DNA from: Bacteroidales bacterium
Lineage (GTDB): Bacteria; Bacteroidota; Bacteroidia; Bacteroidales; GCA-2748055
DNA: 64,000 nt
Reading direction: 5' to 3'
NCBI GenBank assembly: GCA_029210585.1
Contig: JARGFP010000015.1
Coordinates: 1 to 64,000, forward strand
The notes under the pieces are model-generated. The model worked only from the letters and a program-made list of their open reading frames with translations. It searched no databases and was not told where the DNA came from. The position numbers and the translations under genes were made by a program. This document shows positions 43,437-52,296 of this stretch, piece after piece (position 1 is the first letter of the stretch; every line of letters begins with the position of its first letter).

Positions 43437-46418
43437 TTAACTATGACTGACTGTGTGATGGTCTTCATCATCCTCATCCTTTCCCTCCACGTTTCGCACC
43501 TTGGTGAGATAACCCACCGAGGGAAGCGTGTGCAACTGCTCCAGCAGATGGTAATTCCGTTCATTCTGTATGTGCTTCGTCACCTTCGCTTCCTTGTTGT
43601 TCATGTCACCGAATACAAGTGCATTGGTCGGGCACGACTGTACACATGCGGGCTGTACCTCCCCGTCTTCAAGTGACCGCCCTTCCAGCTTGGCTTCCAG
43701 CTTTTTCTCCTGGATGCGCTGTACACAGAAGGAACACTTCTCCACCACTCCCCTGCTCCGCACGGTCACATCGGGATTCAACACCATTTTGGATGTATCG
43801 TCGTTCAAGTGGAAGTTGAAATCATCGTTGTTGACATATTTGAACCAGTTGAACCTTCGTACGCGGTAGGGACAGTTGTTGATACAATACTTGGTACCGA
43901 TGCATCTGACATACGCCACCTGGTTCAGTCCCTCGCTGCTGTGCATGGTCGCTGCCACCGGGCACACATTTTCGCACGGTGCATGGTCACAATGCTGGCA
44001 CATCACAGGTTGCAGGTATGATTTCGGGTTGTTCACATCCTCGCTGTAGTACCTGTCGATACGCAACCAGTGCATGATCCTGCGGTTCTTCACCTCTTCC
44101 TTTCCCACGGTGGCAATGTTGTTCTCAGCGATACATGAGACCACGCAGTTGTTGCATCCCACACATTTGTTCAGGTCTATGGCCAGACCCCAGTGGTACC
44201 CGTCGAAATTGGTTTCGGGATACAGGGAATAATGGTGCGCTTCGGCATCCAGGTGGAAATGGTTCCCGGCATTCGGATCCTTTTTATAGGCTTCCAGCGT
44301 TGTTTCCCTCACAATGGGCCGGTCTTCCATGGTATGGTGGGTCTGGGTCCGTGCCAATGGATAGGTATCACCTGTTTTCTCAATGACAATCCCCTCCACG
44401 GTATAGCTCCTGAACCCGTTCTTCTCTGTCACCAGTCCGAAAGCATTCAATCCCACGTTGTCGCCCACTTTTCCTGAAACGGTCCGGCCATACCCGACCG
44501 CAAGTGAACAGGTTCCCTTTGCCTGTCCGGGCTGAACGAGTACCGGGATCCGGAGGCCGTTGACGGTAACCACATCCTCATCTTTCAGTTCCATCTCCCT
44601 GGCATCATCCACGGAAACAGCCAGGTAGTTGTCCCAGCACACCTTGGTGACCGGATCCGGAAGTTCCTGCAGCCATGGGTTGTTGGCATGCCTGCCATCA
44701 ACAATCCCTACCGATGTATAGAGGGTAAGGGCCATCCCTGCAGTTTCCCCTGCAGACTGCAATGCGATCGCAGACAAATCGGGTTCATAAGAGATTGATG
44801 GATTCCCGCCTACAATGAATGCTCCCTGCTGCAATTGCGTATTCCACCAGTCGGTGAATGACATCGCTGCTCCGGAAAGCGGGTAGATGTTTTCCTCCCA
44901 GTACGCCTTGATGGCATCATAAACGGTTTCCTCAGCACCATTCCATTTCAGCAATGAATCCTGGAAACTCCTGGTATTGTAGAGCGGATTGATCGTTGGT
45001 TGCTGCAGGCAGAACGTTCCCTTCACCGGTGCTGCATCGCCCCACGCCTCCAGGTAGTGATGATCGGGTGCCACGTACTGGCTGTTTTTCGCTGTCTCGC
45101 TGAACGAGTGTCCTATATATACACTCAGTGCTGCCGCGTTGATCGCGTACCCGAAATCATCCCCGTCGGGATCACTGAACACCGGGTTCACGTTATGCAT
45201 GATCAGCAGGCTGACACCGTTGTTTTTCAATGATGACCTGAGCGCAGCGAAATCCTTGTCACTGCCCTGCCTGATGTTCATGGTGCGGTTCATGTCCAGG
45301 GTGGCCCCGTAGTTGCCCAGCATCGCATTCAGTCCTGCTACCATCAGCTGCATTTCCTGATCGTTGGAGCCGCTGATGATAATGGAGGCAGCCTGGTGGC
45401 GCAGCAAATCCGCCACGATATCCTCCACTTCAACATCACATTCGGGCGCCGACAAACCGGCAATGCCCTGTCGTGACGCAACCCCATTGTAAATCTTTGC
45501 AAGTATGGCCTTCGACTTTGCAGGAGTGACCGGGTGGCGGTCATCGGCATTGGCCCCGGTGATGGAATACCCGGATTCAAACTGGACATGTTTGGACATT
45601 TCAGGGCGCTCCTTCGTGACCTCGCGTTTTTTCGCATACCCTGCGGCAAATTCCACCGGGGAGAGCCAGGTACCCAGGAAGTCGGCATCGAAGGAAAGAA
45701 TATAGTCCGCTTTGTCGAAATGGTACCCGGGAATCATGTTTTTCCCAAACACTTCCTGGTGGGCATCCCTGATAGCTGCTGAGGACACTTCGTCGTACAC
45801 GATCCATTCAAGTTCCGGGTAGGTGGATTGAAGGTCGTTGATGATCTTTTTCGTTGTCGGGCTGATGATCGTGGAAGTCAGGAGAACCTTCCTTCCGGGG
45901 GTCGGATTACGCAGCGTTCTTACCACAAGTTCATCGATCTCTTCCCAGGTGGCACCGTTGCTTCCCTTTGCAGGTCCCTTCAACCGGGCCTGGTCGTAAA
46001 GCTCCAGCACGGAAGCCTGCACACGCGCCGAAGTTCCCCCACCGGAAACAGGTGCCAGCTCATTTGCCTCGATCTTGATGGGACGGCCGTCCCTGACCTT
46101 GGCCACGACCGAGCAATATTCTGTTCCGTCGAAAAAGCTGGTGGCGTAATAGCTGGACTTGCCCGGGGTGATTTCCTCGGGCTTGACCAGGTAGGGGATG
46201 GCTTTCTGAACAGGCTTCTCGCAGCTGCTGGTAATCGCAGCAGTGGCAAAACTGAAACCTACCAGTTTGAGGAAATCCCTCCTGGAAGCACTTACCCCGG
46301 CAATCTTGTCGCTGGCCAGGTCCAGTACCAGGTTTTTCTGTTCTTCCTCAACCACTTTTTCAGTCTGGTCATCAGGACCGTTTTTATATTCATCCAGACT
46401 TCTCCAGTATTTTTCCAT
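43437..46418 (-). CDS. actB: alternative complex III subunit ActB (molybdopterin-oxidoreductase-like, 4 Fe-S clusters)
   Basis: A 993-residue periplasmic subunit. A twin-arginine-like export signal appears as SASRRDFLKLVGFSFATAA. Most of the protein resembles a molybdopterin oxidoreductase, which in ActB has lost its cofactor. The C-terminal 220 residues form a four-cluster ferredoxin domain: CVGCNNCVVSC, CQHCDHAPCENVC, CIGTKYCINNC, and CSFCVQRI with CVQSC. The Fe-S clusters carry electrons from ActC's quinol site toward ActA haems. The gene lies 72 bp after actA. Confidence 0.96.
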   Translation of the reverse strand: MEKYWRSLDEYKNGPDDQTEKVVEEEQKNLVLDLASDKIAGVSASRRDFLKLVGFSFATAAITSSCEKPVQKAIPYLVKPEEITPGKSSYYATSFFDGTEYCSVVAKVRDGRPIKIEANELAPVSGGGTSARVQASVLELYDQARLKGPAKGSNGATWEEIDELVVRTLRNPTPGRKVLLTSTIISPTTKKIINDLQSTYPELEWIVYDEVSSAAIRDAHQEVFGKNMIPGYHFDKADYILSFDADFLGTWLSPVEFAAGYAKKREVTKERPEMSKHVQFESGYSITGANADDRHPVTPAKSKAILAKIYNGVASRQGIAGLSAPECDVEVEDIVADLLRHQAASIIISGSNDQEMQLMVAGLNAMLGNYGATLDMNRTMNIRQGSDKDFAALRSSLKNNGVSLLIMHNVNPVFSDPDGDDFGYAINAAALSVYIGHSFSETAKNSQYVAPDHHYLEAWGDAAPVKGTFCLQQPTINPLYNTRSFQDSLLKWNGAEETVYDAIKAYWEENIYPLSGAAMSFTDWWNTQLQQGAFIVGGNPSISYEPDLSAIALQSAGETAGMALTLYTSVGIVDGRHANNPWLQELPDPVTKVCWDNYLAVSVDDAREMELKDEDVVTVNGLRIPVLVQPGQAKGTCSLAVGYGRTVSGKVGDNVGLNAFGLVTEKNGFRSYTVEGIVIEKTGDTYPLARTQTHHTMEDRPIVRETTLEAYKKDPNAGNHFHLDAEAHHYSLYPETNFDGYHWGLAIDLNKCVGCNNCVVSCIAENNIATVGKEEVKNRRIMHWLRIDRYYSEDVNNPKSYLQPVMCQHCDHAPCENVCPVAATMHSSEGLNQVAYVRCIGTKYCINNCPYRVRRFNWFKYVNNDDFNFHLNDDTSKMVLNPDVTVRSRGVVEKCSFCVQRIQEKKLEAKLEGRSLEDGEVQPACVQSCPTNALVFGDMNNKEAKVTKHIQNERNYHLLEQLHTLPSVGYLTKVRNVEGKDEDDEDHHTVSHS

Positions 46419-46490
46419 CCTAATAAATTGTATACAGATTAGTATTGTTTAATTTGCTGAACATGCATATCGAGGACCATTCATCACGAA

Positions 46491-47690
46491 TCAGTAATGA
46501 CATTTTGAGCATTCTGCACCCCCGACCTGTTCGGCAGTAACCCGGCTGATTTCTCCCGACTTCATCGCCCTGTGCAACTCCTCGTATTTCTCGTAGAATG
46601 CGTTGTCGAAGAACTGCACCTCCGTGTCGCGATGACAATTGATGCACCATCCCATGGACAGGTCGGAAACCTGCCTTACGCGGTGCATCTCCTCAACCGG
46701 ACCATGACAGGTCTGGCAATCGATTCCAACCACTTCCACGTGCTGGGCATGACTGAAAAATACATGGTCCTGAAGGTTATGTACCCGGATCCATTCGATG
46801 GATTCATTGTTTTCATGTGCGCTGACCACCTTGCTGATTTCGTGCATTCCGGAATGGGTCCCGTCGCGCACGATGATATGACAATTCATGCAGAGGTCTA
46901 CTTCGGGGAATCCTGCCGATTTGCTTTGCCCCACGGTATGGTGACAATACTTACAGTCAATCTGGTTATCGGTCACATGCACCATGTGCGAGAATTTGAT
47001 CGGCTGATCAGGCTCATAGTTTTCCTGGCGTCCAAGGGAGATGCCCGCATCCAGCAGCAGGATGACCTGCCATCCAAGTGCTCCTGAAAATAGTACGCCC
47101 AGTATCCATTTCCGCTTCACCTTTTTCAGAAAAACCACCTCGATAACGATCCAGGTCAGCAAGACACCAAGCAGCAGGAAGAGCAATATTTTATTGATTA
47201 CCGGCTTGCGCTTCGTGAGGCCCTGCTCCTCAAAATGATCCAGGAATTCCTTAACCAGGGCGACCTCCGCCTCATTCAGGCTGAATGATTCATGTACTTC
47301 TGACATGGTGCGCCCGGTAGGGTTCATGACTGCCCTGGTAAATTCCTCAATGGATCTCTCCTTGTATTTGTGGGCGATCTCCCATGCATTGGGATTCCAG
47401 TTGAACGTGTCAATTTCCATCGTATTATGGCAATCTGCACAGGCGTTTCCTTCAAATTTCCCTTCCACCAGTCCATAAAACAATCTTTCTCCACGCTTTA
47501 CGCCCTGGGAGTAGCTGTCGTGCTTTTTATCACTGTCGCCGGCATCATCTTCAGCCGTGGCATGCACAAATGGAAAAAAGAACAGGAATAACAACAAGGT
47601 AATAAGGGTTTGGAACCCCGGTCTTGGACTACATGAAGGCTGCTTTTGGGCAAAGGCATGACCTTCATGTTGCTGACAGGTCTTTGTCAT
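46491..47690 (-). CDS. actA: alternative complex III subunit ActA, multihaem cytochrome c with six CxxCH motifs
   Basis: 399 residues with an N-terminal hydrophobic signal (LITLLLFLFFFPFVHA). Six haem-c motifs are visible: CADCH (His88), then after a membrane segment (ILLFLLLGVLLTWIVIEVVF) CKYCH, CMNCH, CQTCH, CINCH and, at the extreme C-terminus, CSKCHY. ActA is usually described as pentahaem; here the N-terminal CADCH makes a sixth. It relays electrons from ActB to ActE. As the first gene it sets the operon's transcription. A 10-bp inverted repeat lies 33-57 bp upstream of its start. Confidence 0.94.
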   Translation of the reverse strand: MTKTCQQHEGHAFAQKQPSCSPRPGFQTLITLLLFLFFFPFVHATAEDDAGDSDKKHDSYSQGVKRGERLFYGLVEGKFEGNACADCHNTMEIDTFNWNPNAWEIAHKYKERSIEEFTRAVMNPTGRTMSEVHESFSLNEAEVALVKEFLDHFEEQGLTKRKPVINKILLFLLLGVLLTWIVIEVVFLKKVKRKWILGVLFSGALGWQVILLLDAGISLGRQENYEPDQPIKFSHMVHVTDNQIDCKYCHHTVGQSKSAGFPEVDLCMNCHIIVRDGTHSGMHEISKVVSAHENNESIEWIRVHNLQDHVFFSHAQHVEVVGIDCQTCHGPVEEMHRVRQVSDLSMGWCINCHRDTEVQFFDNAFYEKYEELHRAMKSGEISRVTAEQVGGAECSKCHY

Positions 47691-47722
47691 TTATATTCGG
47701 GTTAGATTAAATTTTCTTAATC

Positions 47723-47747
47723 TTAACAGCTGAAATACAGCTGTTAA
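47723..47747. repeat. 10-bp inverted repeat upstream of actA
   Basis: Arms TTAACAGCTG (47723-47732) and CAGCTGTTAA (47738-47747) are perfectly complementary around a 5-nt spacer. It lies 33-57 bp before the actA start and just upstream of a plus-strand -7-like TATATTTG at 47757. It could be a dimeric regulator site shared by both divergent genes or a leader hairpin of act mRNA. No T-run follows. Confidence 0.5.
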
Positions 47748-47756
47748 TGTCTGGTT

Positions 47757-47764
47757 TATATTTG
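47757..47764 (+). promoter_or_regulatory. -7 promoter element TATATTTG
   Basis: TATATTTG followed by CAG matches the Bacteroidota -7 consensus. It is 221 bp before the symporter start, which implies a long leader, and no TTTG is present at the -33 distance. The 10-bp inverted repeat occupies that upstream position instead. The leader from here to 47984 contains no convincing gene. Confidence 0.35.
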
Positions 47765-47984
47765 CAGATCTGCATCCACCTATTAATCAGCAATGAGCTA
47801 ATTTAAAGTTAATGTGGAAGATAATCAACAGCGATGGGTTTTTTTGAACAATATGGCCAGAAGTTACTCTATTATTATTTGGACCAATTCCAGTTAAGTC
47901 AGCAACCAGAGGGTTGTATTTACTGGCCTGGATACGTAGTGCCGATCTTTTTTCCTAAATTGCGACTTTTTACAGCAGCTCTGT

Positions 47985-48875
47985 ATGGCGAATATATTTT
48001 CAGGTTATTTCCTCCCGGTCACACTTGCGATCATCACGCTGGGCATGGGATTGTCGATCACCCACCGTGATTTCAAAAATGTGTTTTTCCGGCCCAGGGC
48101 TGTTATAATAGGTATTTGTTGTCAGATCCTGCTGCTTCCGCTCATCGCTTTTGGCGTTGCGATGCTCACCAACATCGATCCCTATTTCAAGGTCGGATTG
48201 GTCATCATTGCCGCCTGCCCGGGAGGAGCAACCTCCAACCTGGTTACTTACCTGCTGAACGGGAACGTGGCGCTGTCGATTTCAATGACTGCCCTGAACA
48301 GCCTGATTACGCTGGTCAGTATACCGGTAAATGTAAGCCTTGCACTGATGGTGTTCCTGCATACTGATGTAGAAATACAGCTCAACGTTTGGGACACGAT
48401 CCTCAAAGTGTTTCTGCTTACGGTGGTGCCTGCATATATAGGAGTAACCATCCGGCAACGGAAAAGTGCATTTGCCAAAGGGTTGAACCATCCGCTAAAG
48501 GTAATCCTTCCATTGATCCTTCTTGTTGTATACCTGGGTGTGTTGTTTATCGACGAGGGGTCGACCATTGCCACGAGGAAGGATTTTTTCAGTCTCATGC
48601 CCTATGCATTGCTGCTGAATGCTCTTTCGATGTTCCTTGGATGGCAGGTTGCCTACCTGACAAAGCTAAAGCGCGTTGACCGGTATACTATTGCGATAGA
48701 GGTAGGACTGCAAAATTCAGCGTTGGCCATATTTGTTGCCAGTACGCTACTCGGCAACCGGGAAATGGCGTTGGTGGCTGTGGTATACGGTTCCTTCACC
48801 TTCTTTTCAACCGCATTTTTCGGATGGGGGATCAAACGAATCAGCAAGGAAAAAGTATTCCTGGACAAGAAATAG
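47985..48875 (+). CDS. bile acid:sodium symporter (BASS/SBF) family transporter
   Basis: A 296-residue inner-membrane protein with about nine to ten hydrophobic spans and the SBF signature AACPGGATSNLVTYLLNGNVALS, followed by the second conserved region near YTIAIEVGLQNSALAIFVAS. BASS proteins are Na+-coupled importers of organic anions such as pantoate, 2-keto acids or bile-acid-like compounds; the substrate cannot be told. It is divergent from actA and has no cotranscribed neighbour, since the next gene is convergent. Confidence 0.9.
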   Translation: MANIFSGYFLPVTLAIITLGMGLSITHRDFKNVFFRPRAVIIGICCQILLLPLIAFGVAMLTNIDPYFKVGLVIIAACPGGATSNLVTYLLNGNVALSISMTALNSLITLVSIPVNVSLALMVFLHTDVEIQLNVWDTILKVFLLTVVPAYIGVTIRQRKSAFAKGLNHPLKVILPLILLVVYLGVLFIDEGSTIATRKDFFSLMPYALLLNALSMFLGWQVAYLTKLKRVDRYTIAIEVGLQNSALAIFVASTLLGNREMALVAVVYGSFTFFSTAFFGWGIKRISKEKVFLDKK

Positions 48876-48923
48876 CAGATACACATCAGGTGTGCAGTAA
48901 CTTCCGGGTGGCGGTGCGCTCAA

Positions 48924-49760
48924 TTACCTGAACAGGTAAAAGTATCCTGACAAGGATGTTTCAGTGGGAGATTCGTCGCTCCTGATCACATAGAAATAAA
49001 CGCCGGGTGAAGCTTCCTGTCCGCTGGTAGTCCTGCCGTCCCACCGGATCAGCGGTGACATGGAATAATATACCTGCAAACCGGCCTTACTGAATACCCT
49101 GAAAGCATAGTTGTAATCCCCGGGCGTGGTCACCTCAAAATAGTCGTTGATTTCGTCCCCGTTCGGGGAGAATACATTGGGGACAAGCAGTTCTTTCGAG
49201 ACAGGCACCTTTTTTAGTATTGAATCTTTGCATCCCACAGCGTCCTCGATCCGTAAAAACACCAGGTAGATACTGTCCTCCGGGAAACTATATTCAGCGA
49301 CACTGTCAACAATCTCCGTTCCATCGGGAAATCTCCATGTATATGCTACATCAATCCCGTTAACCGGTTCAAAATAGCTGGCATGAAACTGGTATTGAAA
49401 CTCCGTGCCTGAAGGAGAAAGGTCTTCAAAGGTGAAGTCAGCAAACGGTGTGGCCCCGATACGGACCTGGTCCGTGGCCGTAACGATCCGGCTTCCGTTA
49501 TTGATCACTGCGCTCACAGAATATACCCCGGGGCGGGTATACGTGTGGCTCCGGGTCAATCCTCCCGGCTCAGAAGTTCCATCGCCAAAATTCCAGAGGA
49601 TTGATTTGTAAAATGTTTCCGGATCAGCGTTGTCGAGTGTAAACTGAACAGTCGTTGTATCGCAGCCGTCCGTCTGATCTGCAAGAATTACATCCTGTCC
49701 GTATGCCCCGGCACAGGAGCAGCATAGTACTGCAAGTATATAAATCGTTGTATTTCTCAT
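48924..49760 (-). CDS. PKD-domain secreted protein with gliding-motility-type (T9SS type B) C-terminus
   Basis: 278 residues starting at MRNTTIYILAVLCC with a signal peptide ending AGAYGQ; an upstream reading frame of 30 codons lacks export features. One PKD domain is clear (ILWNFGDGTSEPGG ... HTYTRPGVYSVSAVI), and a second, weaker one ends near RIEDAVGCKDS. The C-terminal 85 residues match the gliding-motility-associated/T9SS type B tail (PNVFSPNGDEINDYFEV). It is likely a small surface-exposed or secreted structural protein. A 19-bp palindrome lies just upstream of its start. Confidence 0.85.
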   Translation of the reverse strand: MRNTTIYILAVLCCSCAGAYGQDVILADQTDGCDTTTVQFTLDNADPETFYKSILWNFGDGTSEPGGLTRSHTYTRPGVYSVSAVINNGSRIVTATDQVRIGATPFADFTFEDLSPSGTEFQYQFHASYFEPVNGIDVAYTWRFPDGTEIVDSVAEYSFPEDSIYLVFLRIEDAVGCKDSILKKVPVSKELLVPNVFSPNGDEINDYFEVTTPGDYNYAFRVFSKAGLQVYYSMSPLIRWDGRTTSGQEASPGVYFYVIRSDESPTETSLSGYFYLFR

Positions 49761-49765
49761 AACCC

Positions 49766-49784
49766 GAAAGTGACGGTCACTTTC
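49766..49784. repeat. 19-bp near-perfect palindrome upstream of the PKD gene
   Basis: GAAAGTGACGGTCACTTTC has 9-bp complementary arms around one central base. It begins 5 bp before the start codon of the PKD gene (minus) and about 150 bp before thyA (plus). It is a candidate binding site for a dimeric regulator or a hairpin over the start of the PKD message. Confidence 0.45.
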
Positions 49785-49932
49785 ATTCATTACAAAGCGT
49801 CGGTTAAAGTTATTAAAAAAATTCACTGACGAATAATTAGTTTTCACCATGTTATTATCATGTTCATAAAAATTGCTTTTAATATCCTCTTTGAAGTGCT
49901 ATTTTTATCCGAATAAACAATGGGAGGATGGT

Positions 49933-50727
49933 ATGAAGCAGTATCTTGATTTGTTGGAACATGTGCTTGAAAAAGGGGTTCGGAAAGAGGACCGGACAGG
50001 CACCGGGACGATCAGTGTCTTCGGTCACCAGATGCGGTTTGACCTGCAAGAGGGATTCCCGTTGCTGACCACGAAAAAATTGCACCTCAGGTCTATTATC
50101 CACGAATTGCTCTGGTTCCTGAAAGGAGAGACGAACACCAGGTATCTCACTGAAAACGGTGTGCGGATCTGGAACGAATGGGCTGATGATGAAGGGGAGC
50201 TGGGCCGGATCTACGGTTACCAGTGGCGTTCATGGACCTCCCCGGAGCATGGGAACATCGACCAGATCAGCCAGGTGATCGATTCCATAAAGAACAATCC
50301 CGATTCCCGCCGCCACATTGTGAGCGCCTGGAACGTGGGAGACCTGGATAAAATGGCGCTCCCCCCCTGTCATATCCTGTTCCAGTTCTATGTTGCCGAT
50401 GGAAAGTTGTCATGCCAGCTCTACCAGCGAAGTGCCGATATCTTCCTGGGCGTCCCGTTCAATATTGCCTCGTATGCAATCCTGCTGAAGATGATGGCCC
50501 AGGTGACCGGTTTGCAGCCCGGTGAATTTATCCACACACTCGGAGATGCACATATCTACCTGAACCACATTGAACAGGTAAAGCTCCAGCTCACCAGGGA
50601 ACCGCGAAAGCTGCCTGAGTTAAAGATCAACCCGGACCGGTCTTCGATCTTCGACTTCGTATTCGGGGATTTCAACCTGGTGAATTATGATCCCCATCCG
50701 CACATCAAGGGTGCAATCTCTGTATAA
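49933..50727 (+). CDS. thyA: thymidylate synthase
   Basis: 264 residues, the same length as the E. coli enzyme. The start at 49933 is fixed by homology ([20 protein letters not shown]) and by a good ribosome-binding site (GGGAGG at 49922-49927), rare in this genome. The enzyme methylates dUMP to dTMP with methylene-tetrahydrofolate. The catalytic cysteine is Cys146 ([12 protein letters not shown]), with DRTGTGT, the [21 protein letters not shown] signature region and HPHIKG near the C-terminus. It is followed at once by folA, which regenerates the folate it oxidises. Confidence 0.98.
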   Translation: MKQYLDLLEHVLEKGVRKEDRTGTGTISVFGHQMRFDLQEGFPLLTTKKLHLRSIIHELLWFLKGETNTRYLTENGVRIWNEWADDEGELGRIYGYQWRSWTSPEHGNIDQISQVIDSIKNNPDSRRHIVSAWNVGDLDKMALPPCHILFQFYVADGKLSCQLYQRSADIFLGVPFNIASYAILLKMMAQVTGLQPGEFIHTLGDAHIYLNHIEQVKLQLTREPRKLPELKINPDRSSIFDFVFGDFNLVNYDPHPHIKGAISV

Positions 50728-50736
50728 GTGAAATCT

Positions 50737-51252
50737 ATGAAGAACACCACTGCCATCAGGAAGAATATCTCCATTATCGTCGCTGTTGCAGCGAACAATG
50801 CCATCGGCAAAGACAACCAGTTGTTGTGGCACCTGACAGATGACCTGAAACGGTTCAGGCGGCTCACTTCGGGGCATACCGTGGTCATGGGCCGGAACAC
50901 ATATTTATCCCTTCCAAAAGGGGCCTTGCCCAACCGGAGGAACATCGTCATTACCGACCGGCCCGGTGAACAGTTTGAAGGCTGTGAAATGGCCTATTCC
51001 ATCGACCAGGCCCTGGACCTTGCGGGAAACGAAGAAGAATGTTTTATCATGGGAGGTGGTATGGTCTACCAGCAATTGTTTCCCGTGGCCGGAAAATTAT
51101 ACCTGACCACCGTTGACCATTCCTTTGATGCCGATACCTTTTTCCCGGAAATTGATTTTGCCGGGTGGAACCTGGTGGAATCAGAATTCGTGAATTCCGG
51201 CGGGAAGAACGACTATCCACACACTTTCACCCTGTATGAACGAAAAGCCTGA
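50737..51252 (+). CDS. folA: dihydrofolate reductase
   Basis: 171 residues from the ATG at 50737; a GTG directly after the thyA stop would add three residues. Typical DHFR features are IIVAVAANNAIGKDNQLLWHL, the substrate-binding acidic residue in HLTDDLKRF, VVMGRNTYLSLP, and the NADPH loop FIMGGGMVYQQL. It reduces dihydrofolate made by the upstream thymidylate synthase, and the two genes form an operon with a 9-bp gap. No clear terminator follows. Confidence 0.97.
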   Translation: MKNTTAIRKNISIIVAVAANNAIGKDNQLLWHLTDDLKRFRRLTSGHTVVMGRNTYLSLPKGALPNRRNIVITDRPGEQFEGCEMAYSIDQALDLAGNEEECFIMGGGMVYQQLFPVAGKLYLTTVDHSFDADTFFPEIDFAGWNLVESEFVNSGGKNDYPHTFTLYERKA

Positions 51253-51413
51253 ACCAAAGGCACGGCCTTTGCCCACATGCATCGGTAATTTCAACATCTA
51301 ACATAAATGAATGGTACCTGTGCGACTATCAACAGTCTTCACGGCAGGATACGGATTTTGGATTATTCAGTAAAAGAACTTAATTTTCAACCCTGAACAA
51401 AAAACTGAACAAC

Positions 51414-51863
51414 ATGAAAAAACTATTGATTGTACTGGCTGTACTTCTTTTTCTCCCCCTGGCGATGCACGCACAGGCCAGCAGGATTACCGGCGTCTGG
51501 TATACGGCAAATGACTCATCAACTGTAGAGATCGTCAAACACACCAATGGCAAGTATATTGGCACGATCAACTGGCTGATGGAACCAATGAATGACCAGG
51601 GTAAACCGAAAGTAGATGAGGAGAATCCGGATCCTAAAAAGCAGAATGATCCGATCATCGGGCTCAGGATCCTGCGCTCATTTGAATATAATGCCAAAAA
51701 AGACCGCTGGGAAAACGGGACGATCTATGATCCCGACAATGGTAAAACATATTCCTGTTATGGCTGGTTTGAGAATGGAAATTATGATAAGCTTTACCTG
51801 AAAGGGTACGTGCTTGGCATGAAATTTCTGGGAAGGGAAACGACCTGGAAAAGAAAGAAGTAA
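51414..51863 (+). CDS. DUF2147 family secreted protein
   Basis: 149 residues with a signal peptide (MKKLLIVLAVLLFLPLAMHAQ) and a DUF2147 domain: ITGVWYTANDSSTVEIVK, the PIIGLRILRSF strand, and LYLKGYVLGMKFLGRETTWKR at the end. Such proteins are small lipocalin-like exported barrels of unknown function, common in Bacteroidota and Proteobacteria. The gene has a strong terminator 48 bp after its stop and stands alone. Confidence 0.9.
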   Translation: MKKLLIVLAVLLFLPLAMHAQASRITGVWYTANDSSTVEIVKHTNGKYIGTINWLMEPMNDQGKPKVDEENPDPKKQNDPIIGLRILRSFEYNAKKDRWENGTIYDPDNGKTYSCYGWFENGNYDKLYLKGYVLGMKFLGRETTWKRKK

Positions 51864-51910
51864 TACCAGGGAATACTTAACCTGAACCACTATAGCCGGT
51901 TCGCCGGCAG

Positions 51911-51943
51911 AAAGCAGCCTCGGTAATCCGGGGCTGCTTTTTT
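51911..51943 (+). terminator. intrinsic terminator of the DUF2147 gene
   Basis: AAAGCAGCCTCGG pairs with CCGGGGCTGCTTT around a 4-nt TAAT loop, with a single G-T wobble. Six or more T residues follow. It lies 48 bp after the DUF2147 stop. Confidence 0.9.
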
Positions 51944-52094
51944 CAATGCTGATTTCAACTGCAATCTGACGGGGTTTAAACTGTATTAAAATCGTCCGAT
52001 TCCGTGCAGCAGTGTCCATATCCGGCCATAATATGTACTACCCGTTGTCTATCACTCAATCATTATGTGCTTGTATTTCTGAATGTTATGTTTT

Positions 52095-52110
52095 TTGGCA
52101 CGTAGATTGT
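52095..52110 (+). promoter_or_regulatory. sigma-54-like promoter (TTGGCACG-N4-TTGT)
   Basis: TTGGCACG is a perfect -24 element and TTGT at the correct spacing (GG to GT, 10 bp between) differs from the TTGC -12 consensus in one base. That base is usually well conserved, so activity is uncertain. Transcription would start near 52121 and run into the terminator at 52199-52232. Confidence 0.35.
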
Positions 52111-52120
52111 TTATATTGCA

Positions 52121-52232
52121 TCAAACAAATCATACGTCCTTTTACATTTCATAAACGGGTTAAGTAAAAGTTCTTTTTTTTAGGTTTAAGTGGTTAGTAA
52201 AAAGGGGATTCCTACCAGGATCCCCTTTTTTT
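52121..52232 (+). ncRNA. candidate small RNA of about 110 nt
   Basis: The ends are set by the sigma-54-like promoter and the T7-tailed hairpin. The stretch has no open frame of note and does not resemble a known RNA family. The hairpin may instead only terminate the opposing gene, so this is a hypothesis. Confidence 0.25.
52199..52232. terminator. bidirectional intrinsic terminator
   Basis: AAAAAGGGGAT (52199-52209) pairs with ATCCCCTTTTT (52220-52230), and CCT/AGG pair inside. The plus strand ends in seven Ts, the minus strand in five. It lies 65 bp after the stop of the minus-strand membrane gene at 52297 and can serve it. The stronger T-run is on the plus strand. Confidence 0.85.
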
Positions 52233-52296
52233 GTGCCATAGTCCTTTCCTTGATGCTGTGGAAATTCTGCCGGAGTGGTGATGGCCCGACAAAAAT

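Larger units (their letters stand above)
51944..52296. other. 353-bp intergenic region with a possible small-RNA gene
   Basis: There is no protein gene between the DUF2147 terminator and the stop of the minus-strand membrane protein gene at 52297. The region holds a sigma-54-like motif at 52095-52110 and a strong hairpin with a T-run at 52199-52232. Nothing else is recognised here. Confidence 0.5.

Noticed and set aside
47834-48070. 78-codon frame overlapping the start of the symporter gene
   Set aside because: It runs into the symporter in another frame. The part before the overlap has no recognisable domain, and the shared part is explained by the symporter.
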